Shown here one piece after another: positions 38,136-47,589 of a stretch of 64,000 nucleotides of DNA (positions are counted from its first letter, which is position 1; each line of letters opens with the position of its first letter). The translations under genes were made by a program, and so were the position numbers. Origin of the DNA: Gammaproteobacteria bacterium (GTDB taxonomy: Bacteria > Pseudomonadota > Gammaproteobacteria > Eutrophobiales > Eutrophobiaceae); contig QKIY01000035.1 in the NCBI GenBank assembly GCA_003250975.1, positions 124,001-188,000 of the forward strand, given 5' to 3'. The notes below the pieces were generated by a model, which saw only the letters and a program-made list of their open reading frames with translations, ran no database searches and was not told the origin of the DNA.

Positions 38136-40808
38136 TCAGATGAAGGACTTCATGCAATTGCGGATGTCGGCCGCCATCTCCTCGCCTTTCTGGTAACGCT
38201 CTTCCGGTTTCTTCTTCAGTCCCCTGTCTATGATCGCCACAATACAGGGATTGAGGTCAGGCCTGAGTGATAGGATATCCGGATGTTTCTCATTGGCGAT
38301 GTTGAACATGAGCGTAGCCATTGAATCGCCCTTGAAGGGTAACTGGCCTGTCAGCAATTGATACAACATGACCGTCAACGAAAAGAGATCAGAACGGCCG
38401 TCGATCTTTTTGCCCCCCAGCTGTTCAGGCGACATGAAAGACGGTGTGCCGAGGATTACACCGGTCTTGGTTCGGCTTGAGTCGGTGATCCGGGCAATCC
38501 CGAAATCAGTAATCTTGAGCTTGTCCGTTTCCGAGTCATACATGATGTTGGCCGGCTTGATATCGCGGTGAACCACATTCTGGCTATGAGCATAGGCGAG
38601 AGCATCGGCACTTTGTGCGATCATGTCCATAACCTTGGCGGGCGGCAATAGTTTATGCGCCTTGGAATATTCAGTCAGGTCTTTTCCTTTCAGGAATTCC
38701 ATGGCGATGTACGCAAGGTCCAGCTCTTCGCCTGCGTCATAGATCGTCACGATATTGGGGTGCGTGAGGCGGCCCGCCGTCTCGGCCTCGCGGAAAAAAC
38801 GGGCCTTCACCTCATCAAGTTCATCGGCCTCGAATTCCTCTGACAGTGCCATGGTCTTGATAGCGACCACGCGGTTGATCTTCGGGTCACGACCCTGATA
38901 GACAATCCCCATGGCACCCTTACCGAGTTCCTTTTCCACCTCGTAACGGCCGAGCATGGGTTTCTGAATACCTTCGCCATCCAGTACCATAGTCGCTGCA
39001 GTTGCCGCAGAGGCACTGCCCCCTAGCACGATCGTATCCTGCATGGCTCGGCTGCGTTTGATGCGGTCCTTAAGATCACGGAAGTTTGCATCGTGGGTCG
39101 ACATGTATTCATAAACCGAGGCCGCCTTGTTGAACTGGCGTTTACGTTCAAAATCCAGCGCCAGGTTATAAAGCGGTTCCATGATGTCATCTTCCAGGGG
39201 ACACTGGCGGAATTTTTCCAGGGCCATATCCAGTTGTCCCTGTTGCTGGAATTGGATACCAAGCATGCGGTTACTCTCGGCGGATTTTTCCTCGGAGCGT
39301 ATCATGCCACGCTCGGTAACGAGGAAACGCTTGGTGATTAATAACAGATAGCCAGCTACAAGCAGGGCGGAGGGTAACATCATTTCCACCCACATGCCTT
39401 CTGTGATCAGGAGGTATTGATTTGCGCCGATGAGGGCAGCAAGCAGGATCAGGCTGAGGGTGGCCGCGATGCCAGCGCTGAGTCGTGGCAGGATCAGAAT
39501 CAGGTATAACGCAATGAGTAAAAAGGCACCGAGTTTTGCATTCTGTGCCCAGTCGGGAATAACAAAGAAATCCTGATTGAGAATACTGGCAACGGTATGT
39601 GCGAGGACCAGTACCGGTGACATCCCTTCGGAAACCGGAGTCGGGAAGCTGGTGCCTACGCCAAACGCGGTTGCGCCGATAAGGACAATCCGGTCCTTGT
39701 AGTTACTGACAGGAACCTTGCCGGTATAGACATCAAAAAACGAATCGACGGGAAAGGCATCGCGCTGGCTGCTACCTTGGTAAAAAAGCGGGTACATGCG
39801 TGAAATCGGATCGGTGAGTATGCTGAGTTTTCCAAGGTGCACAGCACGGCCTGGTTCCAGCCGGATATCGGCCGACGTGAGATTAAGACCCCTGGCGGCG
39901 ATCATCAGAGCCAGTGAGGGATAGACTTCACCGTAGTAATCCACGGCCAGTAATTCAGTACGCACCCCACCGTCCGGATCACGCAGGTTAATTAGATGGC
40001 CGATACCCGCGGTTTGCTCTCCCAGCAGGGCGAGCGGTGGAGTAGCCGTATCTACGGCGAGCGGTGAACCGCCAGTGGTTGAGGCGGTGATGTTTTCTAT
40101 ACGGTTCAGGCGTACGAAATCCGGTAAAGGCTTGTCCGGCTTACCGATGGCAATGCCTTTTTTGTTGATATTGAATTGCATCCCCATGACCACATTGCCC
40201 GCGTGTGACATGCTGTCAGCCAGCTTGCTGTCGGTATCCAGACTGTCACGTGCCTCGAACAGGCGTTCCTGGAGCGTTGCCAGGTCCTGGCCGCTGGTAT
40301 GAAGTCCCGAAGAAATGTAATAGCCAACGATCTCATTCAGTTGAGCCATTGCGGCGCTGTCTATCTCTGTTGGCGGCTCAGGTTCCGGGAGCGGCGTCAG
40401 GAGTTTTTCCTCGAATGTCCTGAGGTTTTCACTGTCGCCACCAAGACCGGACGTTTCAAAATAATCGATGATTTCATTTAATTGTTTCAGGCCAGGATCT
40501 ATCTGCGGCTCTGAAAGAAGAATGGTGTTGCCAATAACACTTGCGCCACCCTCAGCCAGCCGGTTGATCATCTCTGCCAGAATATCTCGCGGCCAGGGCC
40601 AGCGGCCGAGATTAGTGATGCTTTCATCATCGATTGCAATGACGGCTATGCGCTTGCCGGCTTCGTGGCTGGAGGCCCGCAACCCGGCGTCATAGGCAAA
40701 TCGTTCCAAACCGGCGATCCAGCTGCTACCCGCCATGAACAAAAAGGCAATTGAGATGATGAACCCGACCAGCCAATCTCGTCGCCAGAATCCTTTTTTC
40801 TTCGCCAT
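38136..40808 (-). CDS. CHASE2-domain receptor serine/threonine protein kinase
   Basis: An 890-residue transmembrane kinase. One N-terminal membrane helix (about 13-33) is followed by a periplasmic CHASE2 sensor (about 35-400). Three membrane helices (about 415-490) and a short TPR-like linker (about 505-595) come next. A complete C-terminal Hanks-type kinase (about 617-885) ends the protein: glycine loop GKGAMGIVYQG, VAIK, HRDIKPAN near 745, DFG near 768, and GTPSFMSPEQ. All catalytic residues are present. The sensor contains two similar 31-residue segments (about 107-137 and 154-184). ATG 40808 with GAGCAAGG upstream is preferred over a TTG 42 bases earlier. The signal and targets are unknown. 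Confidence 0.92.
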   Translation of the reverse strand: MAKKKGFWRRDWLVGFIISIAFLFMAGSSWIAGLERFAYDAGLRASSHEAGKRIAVIAIDDESITNLGRWPWPRDILAEMINRLAEGGASVIGNTILLSEPQIDPGLKQLNEIIDYFETSGLGGDSENLRTFEEKLLTPLPEPEPPTEIDSAAMAQLNEIVGYYISSGLHTSGQDLATLQERLFEARDSLDTDSKLADSMSHAGNVVMGMQFNINKKGIAIGKPDKPLPDFVRLNRIENITASTTGGSPLAVDTATPPLALLGEQTAGIGHLINLRDPDGGVRTELLAVDYYGEVYPSLALMIAARGLNLTSADIRLEPGRAVHLGKLSILTDPISRMYPLFYQGSSQRDAFPVDSFFDVYTGKVPVSNYKDRIVLIGATAFGVGTSFPTPVSEGMSPVLVLAHTVASILNQDFFVIPDWAQNAKLGAFLLIALYLILILPRLSAGIAATLSLILLAALIGANQYLLITEGMWVEMMLPSALLVAGYLLLITKRFLVTERGMIRSEEKSAESNRMLGIQFQQQGQLDMALEKFRQCPLEDDIMEPLYNLALDFERKRQFNKAASVYEYMSTHDANFRDLKDRIKRSRAMQDTIVLGGSASAATAATMVLDGEGIQKPMLGRYEVEKELGKGAMGIVYQGRDPKINRVVAIKTMALSEEFEADELDEVKARFFREAETAGRLTHPNIVTIYDAGEELDLAYIAMEFLKGKDLTEYSKAHKLLPPAKVMDMIAQSADALAYAHSQNVVHRDIKPANIMYDSETDKLKITDFGIARITDSSRTKTGVILGTPSFMSPEQLGGKKIDGRSDLFSLTVMLYQLLTGQLPFKGDSMATLMFNIANEKHPDILSLRPDLNPCIVAIIDRGLKKKPEERYQKGEEMAADIRNCMKSFI

Positions 40809-40915
40809 TGCCTTGCTCTTTGTTATTGGTAAATGACTGTTGAACAGCAACAGTTATTAATATTAGCGTGCCAGGCGTGTGAATAAAACATATAAAGGCC
40901 CATTACTGCGCACAA

Positions 40916-42043
40916 TTAACCGTATAATTGTTGCATAATATTCTCATAGATACCTGACAGGGTATCGAGGTCTTCAACCTTGACGCATTCATCCACTTTG
41001 TGGATGGTGGTATTCAGCGGCCCCAGTTCCACCACTTGGGCACCGGTGGGAGCAATAAATCGTCCATCCGAGGTACCACCGCTGGTATTTACCTCGGGCG
41101 TGATTCCGGTGGCATCCTGGATTGATTTAATAACCGCATCGAGCAGTTCCCCTTTCTTTGTTACAAAGGGGTTGCCCGACAGTTTCCACTCAATGTCGTA
41201 ATCCAGTTGATGCCGGTTTAATATCTCTTCTACCCTTTGTTGCAGTTCCTGCTGCGTGACCTCCGTGCTGAAACGGAAATTGAACATGACATCGGTGTGT
41301 CCTGGGATAACATTATCCGCACCCGTGCCGGAATGGATATTGGATACTTGGAAAGAGGTGGGTGGATAAAATTCATTACCTTGGTCCCAGGTGATTGCTG
41401 TCAATTCTGCCAGGGCCGGCGCAAACAGGTGAATCGGGTTGTTGGCGAGGTGCGGATAAGCCACATGCCCCTGTATGCCATGAATAGTGAGGTTTGCACC
41501 CAGTGAACCGCGCCTGCCATTTTTTACCACATCGCCCAGTGTTTCCCTGCTGGACGGTTCCCCGACTAGGCACCAGTCTATCCTGGTCCCGCGTTCTTCA
41601 AGGTATTCCACGACCTTGCGTGTACCATTGACGGATGGACCTTCTTCGTCACTGGTGATCAGCATGCCGATGGTGCCAGGATGATCGGCATGGGCCGCTA
41701 TAAACCGTTCCATGGCAGTGACCATGCAGGCGATGCTGCCTTTCATATCGGCCGCGCCGCGACCATAGAGATAACCGTCACGTATCTCTGGCATAAAGGG
41801 GTTCGAGGTCCATTTTTCCAGTGGCCCGGTCGGGACGACGTCGGTATGGCCGACGAAGATAAAACAGGGCGCGCCTTCTCCATGGGTAATCCAGAGATTA
41901 TCCACGTCATCAAAGCGCAGGTGGGTGGCCTTGAAACCGAGCTTTTCCAGTCGCCCGGCGATCAATTGCTGGCAACCGGCGTCCTCAGGCGTGACCGAGG
42001 CCAGGCTGATCAGGTCTTTTGCGAGTATTAGCGTGTCACTCAT
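40916..42043 (-). CDS. dapE: Succinyl-diaminopimelate desuccinylase
   Basis: Zinc-dependent M20 hydrolase in lysine and diaminopimelate synthesis. The 375-residue protein has [16 protein letters not shown] (metal His/Asp), [22 protein letters not shown] (metal/catalytic Glu pair), SGGTSDGRF and [14 protein letters not shown], all standard for DapE. It is the last gene of the run yciB-yciI-bolA-dam-dapE. Confidence 0.97.
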   Translation of the reverse strand: MSDTLILAKDLISLASVTPEDAGCQQLIAGRLEKLGFKATHLRFDDVDNLWITHGEGAPCFIFVGHTDVVPTGPLEKWTSNPFMPEIRDGYLYGRGAADMKGSIACMVTAMERFIAAHADHPGTIGMLITSDEEGPSVNGTRKVVEYLEERGTRIDWCLVGEPSSRETLGDVVKNGRRGSLGANLTIHGIQGHVAYPHLANNPIHLFAPALAELTAITWDQGNEFYPPTSFQVSNIHSGTGADNVIPGHTDVMFNFRFSTEVTQQELQQRVEEILNRHQLDYDIEWKLSGNPFVTKKGELLDAVIKSIQDATGITPEVNTSGGTSDGRFIAPTGAQVVELGPLNTTIHKVDECVKVEDLDTLSGIYENIMQQLYG

Positions 42044-42056
42044 ATAAATGAAATAT

Positions 42057-42866
42057 CTAGGGCTGAAAGACAGCGAGTAATTCGCCTACTTTAACACGAT
42101 TGTCTGCCCGGCAGCTTATCGTGCGCCTGATCCTGAATTGATCCATGTCGGCGCCACGTTGTTGATAGAGATCCGCAATTGACTGGATATCATGGTTGGA
42201 GATTACGACCTGGATCCCTCTCCGTGATAGTCTGAATGCCCATTCCGCGAGTTCAACCTGTTGTTGCCAGTTAAACCCGCCGGCTGAATAATCCGTGAAG
42301 CGTGCCGTCGCGTTCAGTGGTGCATAAGGGGGGTCGCAATAGACAACATCGCCTTTACGTACCTGCCGCATGGTGTCATGAAAACCGGCATGAATAAATT
42401 TCGCCTTAGTCGCCTTTTCATGGAAAAAAAGCATTTCCTTCTCCGGAAAGTAGGGACGTTCGAAACGGCCGAAAGGAACATTGAACCCGCCTTTCAGGTT
42501 ATAGCGGCAGAGCCCGTTATAACCGTGCCGGTTCAAGTAGAGAAACAGTGCTGACTTCAGGCGTATATTATTGCTTTTATTAAAGCGGTCGCGCAGGTCA
42601 TAGTACGCATCAGGATGATTGTATCTCCCGGAAAAAAAACGTCTGCAATATTCAATAAACTCTTTACCCTCTTGTTGTAACAACCAGTAGAGATTTATGA
42701 GATCGGGATTACTGTCCGCCAACAGGTATTGTTGGTAGTGCGTATTGAGAAAAACCGCGCCCGAACCCACAAAAGGTTCGACCAAGCGTGAACCTCCATT
42801 GAGTTGTCTGCTGATGCGCCCTACCTGGCGATATTTACCACCCGGCCATTTCAGAAAGGGTTTCAT
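42057..42866 (-). CDS. dam: DNA adenine methylase (GATC-type)
   Basis: A class alpha N6-adenine methyltransferase of 269 residues (E. coli Dam 278). [13 protein letters not shown] opens the protein. The SAM motif PFVGSGAVF is at 31-39, the catalytic DPPY at 178-181, and [15 protein letters not shown] is the family target-recognition neighbour region. These match Dam-type solitary methyltransferases rather than a restriction pair, and no endonuclease gene is adjacent. ATG 42866 is preferred to a TTG 15 bases upstream. Confidence 0.93.
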   Translation of the reverse strand: MKPFLKWPGGKYRQVGRISRQLNGGSRLVEPFVGSGAVFLNTHYQQYLLADSNPDLINLYWLLQQEGKEFIEYCRRFFSGRYNHPDAYYDLRDRFNKSNNIRLKSALFLYLNRHGYNGLCRYNLKGGFNVPFGRFERPYFPEKEMLFFHEKATKAKFIHAGFHDTMRQVRKGDVVYCDPPYAPLNATARFTDYSAGGFNWQQQVELAEWAFRLSRRGIQVVISNHDIQSIADLYQQRGADMDQFRIRRTISCRADNRVKVGELLAVFQP

Positions 42867-42877
42867 GGTAATAACTC

Positions 42878-43144
42878 TCAAGCTTCCTCAGGTGTCAGCG
42901 CCCTGATGCTGAGTGCATGTATTTCTGCCGGCATCATGTCTTCTACCGCCAGATAGACCGCCCTGTGTCGCTGCACCATATTCTTGCCGTTGAATTTATC
43001 GGACACGATCGTAACCGCGAAATGGCCGCCGCCTGACGCCGCACCTGCGTGGCCAGCATGCATGGCGGAATCATCGCGGATCTCCAACCTGGCAGGCGAG
43101 AGTGCCGTTTCAAGCCGCTCGCGGATCGCTTCGACGCGGTTCAT
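42878..43144 (-). CDS. BolA-family protein
   Basis: An 88-residue BolA fold protein. RLETALSPARLEIRDDSAMHAGH, GGHFAVTIVSDKFNGKNMVQRHRAVY and EIHALSIRALTP are the conserved elements. The C-terminal His and a glutaredoxin-type Cys can share an iron-sulfur cluster in this family. The start overlaps the yciI stop by one base, so it is translationally coupled. It pairs with yciI and yciB as in many gammaproteobacteria. Confidence 0.93.
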   Translation of the reverse strand: MNRVEAIRERLETALSPARLEIRDDSAMHAGHAGAASGGGHFAVTIVSDKFNGKNMVQRHRAVYLAVEDMMPAEIHALSIRALTPEEA

Positions 43145-43449
43145 CAGGCGGACGGAAAGACCTTCTTGAAGGGTTTGACGATGACCTTTTCATAGACACC
43201 CGCGGCGATGTATGGATCGTCATCGGCCCAGGCCTGTGCATCTTCCAGGGAATCGAACTCGGCCACGATCAGGCTGCCGGTGAAACCGGCAGGACCCGGA
43301 TCTTCACTGTCGATCTTCGGGTGTGGACCGGCGATCAGCATGCGGCCTTCATCCTGAAGTTCCTGCAGGCGCTTGATATGATCAGGGCGCACACTCATAC
43401 GCTTTTCCAGGCTATCATCCACGTCCTGGCTGATAATGGCATACCACAT
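43144..43449 (-). CDS. yciI: YciI-like protein
   Basis: A 101-residue protein of the YciI/dimeric alpha-beta barrel family: [66 protein letters not shown]. The His in RPDHIKRL and the Asp in DDPY are the conserved polar pocket. YciI-like proteins are proposed dehydrochlorinases or scaffold proteins; the native reaction is unknown. Operon with yciB and bolA. Confidence 0.94.
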   Translation of the reverse strand: MWYAIISQDVDDSLEKRMSVRPDHIKRLQELQDEGRMLIAGPHPKIDSEDPGPAGFTGSLIVAEFDSLEDAQAWADDDPYIAAGVYEKVIVKPFKKVFPSA

Positions 43450-43452
43450 AAT

Positions 43453-44013
43453 CTACTCCTTCTCTTCGTTGATATTGCTGAGGAAACGTGACATATAAAC
43501 TGACTGGCCAATGGCAAACAATACGGTACAACCCAGGATGCCGAACATCTTGAAGTTTACCCAGATATGTTCGGCAAAGTTATACGCCACATACAGGTTA
43601 AGCATGCCCATGAAGATAAAGAACGCGATCCAGCTAAGATTGAGATTAGACCAGGCATGGCCGGGCAGGGTTAATGCGTGATCCATCATGCGTTGTACCA
43701 TGGTCTTTTTACCGATGAAATGGCTGCCCAGAAATACGAGGGCAAACAGCCAGTTCACCGCGGTCGGTTTCCACATGAAATAACGTTTATCCTGCAGCAG
43801 TAATGTTGCACCACCCAGAATCAGGATGATCACCAGAGTAATCACATGCATCTTTTCAAAGCGTCGCTTGATGACCCAGAACAGGGTCACTTGTATGATA
43901 GCCGCTACGATGGCTACACCAGTTGCAAGAAACAGGCCTTCGGAACGATCCTCGGGAATATAATAGGCGATAAAAAAGGCCAGTACCGGGAAAAAATCAA
44001 AGAGAAATTTCAT
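43453..44013 (-). CDS. yciB: Inner membrane septation protein YciB
   Basis: A 186-residue, five-helix membrane protein. FFPVLAFFIAYY at the start, KPTAVNWLFALVFLGSHFIGKK and MDHALTLPGHAWSNLNLSWIAFFIFMGMLNLYVAYN are the YciB/IspZ signatures. In E. coli and Shigella loss affects septation and cell length; the biochemical role is still unclear. It is the first gene of the reverse-strand operon. Confidence 0.94.
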   Translation of the reverse strand: MKFLFDFFPVLAFFIAYYIPEDRSEGLFLATGVAIVAAIIQVTLFWVIKRRFEKMHVITLVIILILGGATLLLQDKRYFMWKPTAVNWLFALVFLGSHFIGKKTMVQRMMDHALTLPGHAWSNLNLSWIAFFIFMGMLNLYVAYNFAEHIWVNFKMFGILGCTVLFAIGQSVYMSRFLSNINEEKE

Positions 44014-44071
44014 AATTTGTAATAATGCTGAATTTATCTAATCATAACGAAAAAGCCTGCACTGCTCTATA

Positions 44072-44695
44072 ATGGCCCAGTATTTTCGCATCCATCCAGA
44101 AAACCCCGAGCATCGGCTGATCGCCCAGGCTGCAAAGATTGTGCATGATGGCGGCGTGGTGGTCTATCCTACGGATTCCTGTTACGCCATCGGTTGCCAT
44201 ATTGGTGACAAGTCCGCCCTGGAGCGCATACGCCGTATCCGGCAGTTGGATGAAAATCATAACCTGACGCTGTTATGCAAGGACCTCTCCGAAATAGCGA
44301 CCTATGCAAAGGTGAGCAATTCAGCATTTCGCCTGATGAAGGCGTTGACCCCAGGGCCCTATACTTTTTTGTTACTGGCGACACGCGACGTCCCCCGCAG
44401 GCTGCAGCACCCGAAACGTAAGACCATTGGATTGCGGGTTCCTGACAACGCCATTGCCCTGGCCCTGCTCGAAGAGCTCGGTCAGCCCATGATATCCACC
44501 AGTCTGATCCTGCCGGGTGAGGACCAGCCGTTGTCGGATCCCGAAATGATTTATAACCGTATTTGCAGACAGGTGGACCTGGTGATCGATGGTGGCAGTT
44601 GCGGACCGGAGTCCACGACAGTGGTAGATCTCATAGAAGAATATCCGGTAGTCGTGCGTATCGGGAAAGGTGATACTTCATTAATAGGGAGTTAG
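44072..44695 (+). CDS. YciO-type Sua5/YrdC-domain protein
   Basis: A 207-residue YrdC-fold protein. GGVVVYPTDSCYAIGCHIGDKSALERIRRIRQL, TPGPYTFLLLATRDVPRRL and TIGLRVPDNAIALALLEELGQPMISTSL are the domain motifs. The overall length and the absence of a C-terminal Sua5 extension point to the YciO subgroup, a relative of TsaC that makes threonylcarbamoyl-AMP for t6A. Whether YciO itself performs that reaction in vivo is not settled. Confidence 0.9.
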   Translation: MAQYFRIHPENPEHRLIAQAAKIVHDGGVVVYPTDSCYAIGCHIGDKSALERIRRIRQLDENHNLTLLCKDLSEIATYAKVSNSAFRLMKALTPGPYTFLLLATRDVPRRLQHPKRKTIGLRVPDNAIALALLEELGQPMISTSLILPGEDQPLSDPEMIYNRICRQVDLVIDGGSCGPESTTVVDLIEEYPVVVRIGKGDTSLIGS

Positions 44696-44707
44696 GGTTA
44701 TCTGGGT

Positions 44708-44757
44708 TATAATCCCCGCCATTCAGACAGCAATGCTCCTCCAGGAGGTACTTTTTG
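44708..44757 (+). promoter_or_regulatory. trpS -10 box and partly hidden ribosome-binding site
   Basis: A TATAAT at 44708-44713 is a perfect -10, although no good -35 is spaced from it. The Shine-Dalgarno AGGAGGT at 44743-44749 sits 5 bases before a TTG start. The preceding CTCC can pair with GGAG across a TCCA loop, so the ribosome-binding site may be partly masked. The combination decides the TTG start of trpS. Confidence 0.5.
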
Positions 44758-45966
44758 AGTAGTAGCGCAAACCGGCGTGTCTTGTCCGGCATGCGACCAA
44801 CCGGTCAACTTCATCTGGGCCACTATCACGGCGTACTTAAAAACTGGCTCGATCTGCAAAATGAATATGAATGTTTCTTTTTTGTAGCGGATTGGCATGC
44901 ACTGACCACGGAATACGAGGCCCCACAGATCATAGGCGAGAGCGTCTTTGATATGGTGGTGGATTGGCTGGCCGCCGGGATAAACCCTGGCGCTGCAAAG
45001 ATATTCATCCAGTCGCAGGTGCCTGAACATGCTGAGTTGCACCTGTTGCTCTCCATGTGTACACCTCTCAGCTGGCTTGAGCGGGTGCCCAGTTATAAAG
45101 ACCAGCAGGAAAAGCTCAGTAATAAGGATCTGACCACCTATGGTTTCCTGGGTTATCCCCTGTTACAGTCGGCTGATATCCTCATCTACAAGGCCGGGAA
45201 TGTCCCTGTGGGGGAAGATCAGGTCGCGCATGTAGAACTCGCACGTGAGGTAGCCCGCCGGTTCAACTACCTCTATGGCCGCGAGCCAGGTTTTGAAGAG
45301 AAAGCCGAGGCGGCAGCGAAAAAACTCGGCAAGAAGAACAACCGCCTCTATCACGAATTGCGCCGCAGCTATCAGGAACAGGGTGATGCCATGGCCCTGG
45401 ATAAGGCCCGTGCCCTTCTGGAATCACAACAGAACATCTCTATAGGTGATCGTGAGCGCCTGTACGGTTACCTGGAAGGGGGCGGCAAGATGATCTTTCC
45501 GGAGCCCCAGGCATTACTGACACCGGCCTCCAAGATGCCGGGCCTGGACGGCCAGAAGATGTCGAAATCCTACGGTAATACCATCAGCCTGCGGGATACC
45601 GCACCCATGATCGAGGAAAAGATCAGGACCATGCCTACTGACCCGGCGAGGGTCAGGCGAACCGACCCGGGCGATCCCGAAAAATGCCCAGTCTGGGGGC
45701 TGCACCAGGTCTATGCGGATGATGAACTGAAGGACTGGGTCAAGAAGGGTTGCACGACGGCCGGAATCGGCTGTCTTGAATGCAAAAAACCCCTGATCGA
45801 CTCCGTTATCAAGGAACAGGCGCCAATCCGTGAACGGGCCAAGGAGTACGAGGAGGACCCGGAGACCGTGAAGGGGATTATCAGTGATGGCTGTGACGCG
45901 GCCCGGGATATTGCCCGCGAGACCATGGAAGAGGCCCGGGAGGCCATAGGACTGGTTTATCGGTGA
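44755..45966 (+). CDS. trpS: Tryptophanyl-tRNA synthetase (long form)
   Basis: The class I aminoacyl-tRNA synthetase of 403 residues has the HIGH variant HLGHYHG near residue 21 and KMSKS in GQKMSKSYGN near 265. It is about 70 residues longer than E. coli TrpS because of an insertion (about 185-245) containing a charged helix pair (EKAEAAAKKLGKKNN). The start is TTG 44755, five bases after a perfect AGGAGGT; no ATG fits the N-terminus. It precedes scpAB as in many gammaproteobacteria. Confidence 0.95.
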   Translation: MSSSANRRVLSGMRPTGQLHLGHYHGVLKNWLDLQNEYECFFFVADWHALTTEYEAPQIIGESVFDMVVDWLAAGINPGAAKIFIQSQVPEHAELHLLLSMCTPLSWLERVPSYKDQQEKLSNKDLTTYGFLGYPLLQSADILIYKAGNVPVGEDQVAHVELAREVARRFNYLYGREPGFEEKAEAAAKKLGKKNNRLYHELRRSYQEQGDAMALDKARALLESQQNISIGDRERLYGYLEGGGKMIFPEPQALLTPASKMPGLDGQKMSKSYGNTISLRDTAPMIEEKIRTMPTDPARVRRTDPGDPEKCPVWGLHQVYADDELKDWVKKGCTTAGIGCLECKKPLIDSVIKEQAPIRERAKEYEEDPETVKGIISDGCDAARDIARETMEEAREAIGLVYR

Positions 45967-46019
45967 TGATGTTTTTACTGTACCGGGTTAAGATCCGCTT
46001 ATAAAAGCTCTGTGCTGCT

Positions 46020-46832
46020 ATGAACCAGAATGAGATAACAGAGGCAGGATCCGTCAGCCAGGCGGAGATGCCATTTGCCATCATCCAGGGAGAACCGATG
46101 TCCGAGTTCCCCAGTGATCTTTACATCCCGCCAGATGCCCTGGAGGTGTTTCTGGAGGCCTTTGAGGGCCCCCTTGACCTCCTGTTGTATCTAATCAAGC
46201 GTCAGAATCTGGACATCCTGGATATCCCAATAGCCGAGATCACGGCCCAGTACATGAAATACATCGATTTGATGGAGAATCTCCAGATGGAGTTGGCTGG
46301 AGAATACCTGGTGATGGCGGCCATGCTGGCCGAGATCAAGTCCCGGATGCTGCTGCCCAAGCCGGTGCAAGACGAAGAAGAGGAGGACCCACGGGCCGAA
46401 CTGATCCGGCGCCTGCTGGAATACGAGCGCTATAAGCAGGCCTCGGATAACCTGAATGCCCTGCCACGCTACGAGCGTGATGTATTCGGCACGATCGCCG
46501 AGTTCAGCCAGCGGCGGGTGATGCATGAACCACCCCAGGTCTCGTTGGAAAACCTGCTGCAGGTCTTCGCCGAGGTCCTGAACCGTGCCGAACTGTTTTC
46601 CCATCATCACATCGCCCGTGAACCGCTTTCGATGCGTGAGCGCATGAGCCGGATCCTGGAGATGGTCAATGCGGAGGACTTTATCCAGTTTGGTACCCTG
46701 TTTACGGTAGAAGAAGGGAGGGCCGGCGTTATCGTGTCTCTGCTTGCAATACTAGAGTTACTCAGGAACTCGCTCATCGAGATGGTCCAGAACGAGATCA
46801 ACGGGCCTATCTATGTCAAGGCGGCAGCATGA
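46020..46832 (+). CDS. scpA: Segregation and condensation protein A
   Basis: Kleisin-like subunit of the SMC-ScpAB condensin. The N-terminal SMC-neck helices (VFLEAFEGPLDLLLYLIKRQNLDILDIPIAEIT) and the C-terminal winged helix (about 205-265) are both visible. ATG 46020 gives 270 residues. ATG 46098, with GGGAG just before it, gives 244 and is a credible alternative, but the extra N-terminal PFAIIQGEP segment resembles that of relatives. The stop overlaps the scpB start. Confidence 0.95.
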   Translation: MNQNEITEAGSVSQAEMPFAIIQGEPMSEFPSDLYIPPDALEVFLEAFEGPLDLLLYLIKRQNLDILDIPIAEITAQYMKYIDLMENLQMELAGEYLVMAAMLAEIKSRMLLPKPVQDEEEEDPRAELIRRLLEYERYKQASDNLNALPRYERDVFGTIAEFSQRRVMHEPPQVSLENLLQVFAEVLNRAELFSHHHIAREPLSMRERMSRILEMVNAEDFIQFGTLFTVEEGRAGVIVSLLAILELLRNSLIEMVQNEINGPIYVKAAA

Positions 46833-47551
46833 ACCAGGAAAAGATTAAAAATATTATTGAAGCAGCACTCATGGTCTCGGACAAACCGCTCAGCCTGGGT
46901 CGCATCGCAGGCCTGTTTGAAAAGGACATGGAAGAGATCGATCGCGAGGTAATCAAGATCGCCCTTGAGCAGCTGAGCCAGGATTATGAGGCGCGCGGTA
47001 TTGAACTGGCACAGGTGGCCAGTGGTTACCGGATCCAGACCCGGGCGGAATATGCCGACTGGGTCAACCGCCTGTTTGATGAAAAACCGCCCCGATACTC
47101 ACGGGCACTGCTGGAGACGCTGGCTATCATTGCCTACCGCCAGCCGCTCACCCGTGCCGAGATTGAAGAAATCCGTGGAGTGAGCGTTAGTTCCTACATT
47201 ATCAAGACCCTGCAGGAACGTGAATGGATCCGTGTTGTGGGCCATAAAGACCTCCCGGGCAGGCCCGAGTTGCTTGCTACAACAAAAGAATTTCTCGATT
47301 ATTTTAATCTGAAAAATCTGTCCGAGTTGCCGACACTGGCCGAACTAAAGGAACTCAATCAGTTGAATCCAGATTTATTTGATGCCCTGGAAGACAGCGA
47401 GGCCAACAAGACAACCGTTACCGCGGCAGACGACTTGGAAATTGTGGAGCAGATCGAGGCCGCTGAAGCCTCGGCTAGCTCTGATCCGGAAGAAGGCGAG
47501 GGAACACAATACATCGAAGGGGATAAAGTCATACCCTTTTCCAACGCCTGA
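46829..47551 (+). CDS. scpB: Segregation and condensation protein B
   Basis: Partner of ScpA. The 240 residues contain two winged-helix domains (about 5-85 and 90-165): ALMVSDKPLS, YRIQTRAEYADWVNRLFDEKPPRYSRALLETLAIIAYRQPLTRAEIEEIRGV and GRPELLATTKEFLDYFNLKNLSELP. The last 55 residues are acidic and low-complexity (EANKTTVTAADDLEIVEQ, PEEGEGTQY), longer than minimal ScpB. It starts 4 bases inside scpA. Confidence 0.95.
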   Translation: MNQEKIKNIIEAALMVSDKPLSLGRIAGLFEKDMEEIDREVIKIALEQLSQDYEARGIELAQVASGYRIQTRAEYADWVNRLFDEKPPRYSRALLETLAIIAYRQPLTRAEIEEIRGVSVSSYIIKTLQEREWIRVVGHKDLPGRPELLATTKEFLDYFNLKNLSELPTLAELKELNQLNPDLFDALEDSEANKTTVTAADDLEIVEQIEAAEASASSDPEEGEGTQYIEGDKVIPFSNA

Positions 47552-47589
47552 GTGGTCTGGCACATTCGTTTCCCGCAACGGCTAATCCC

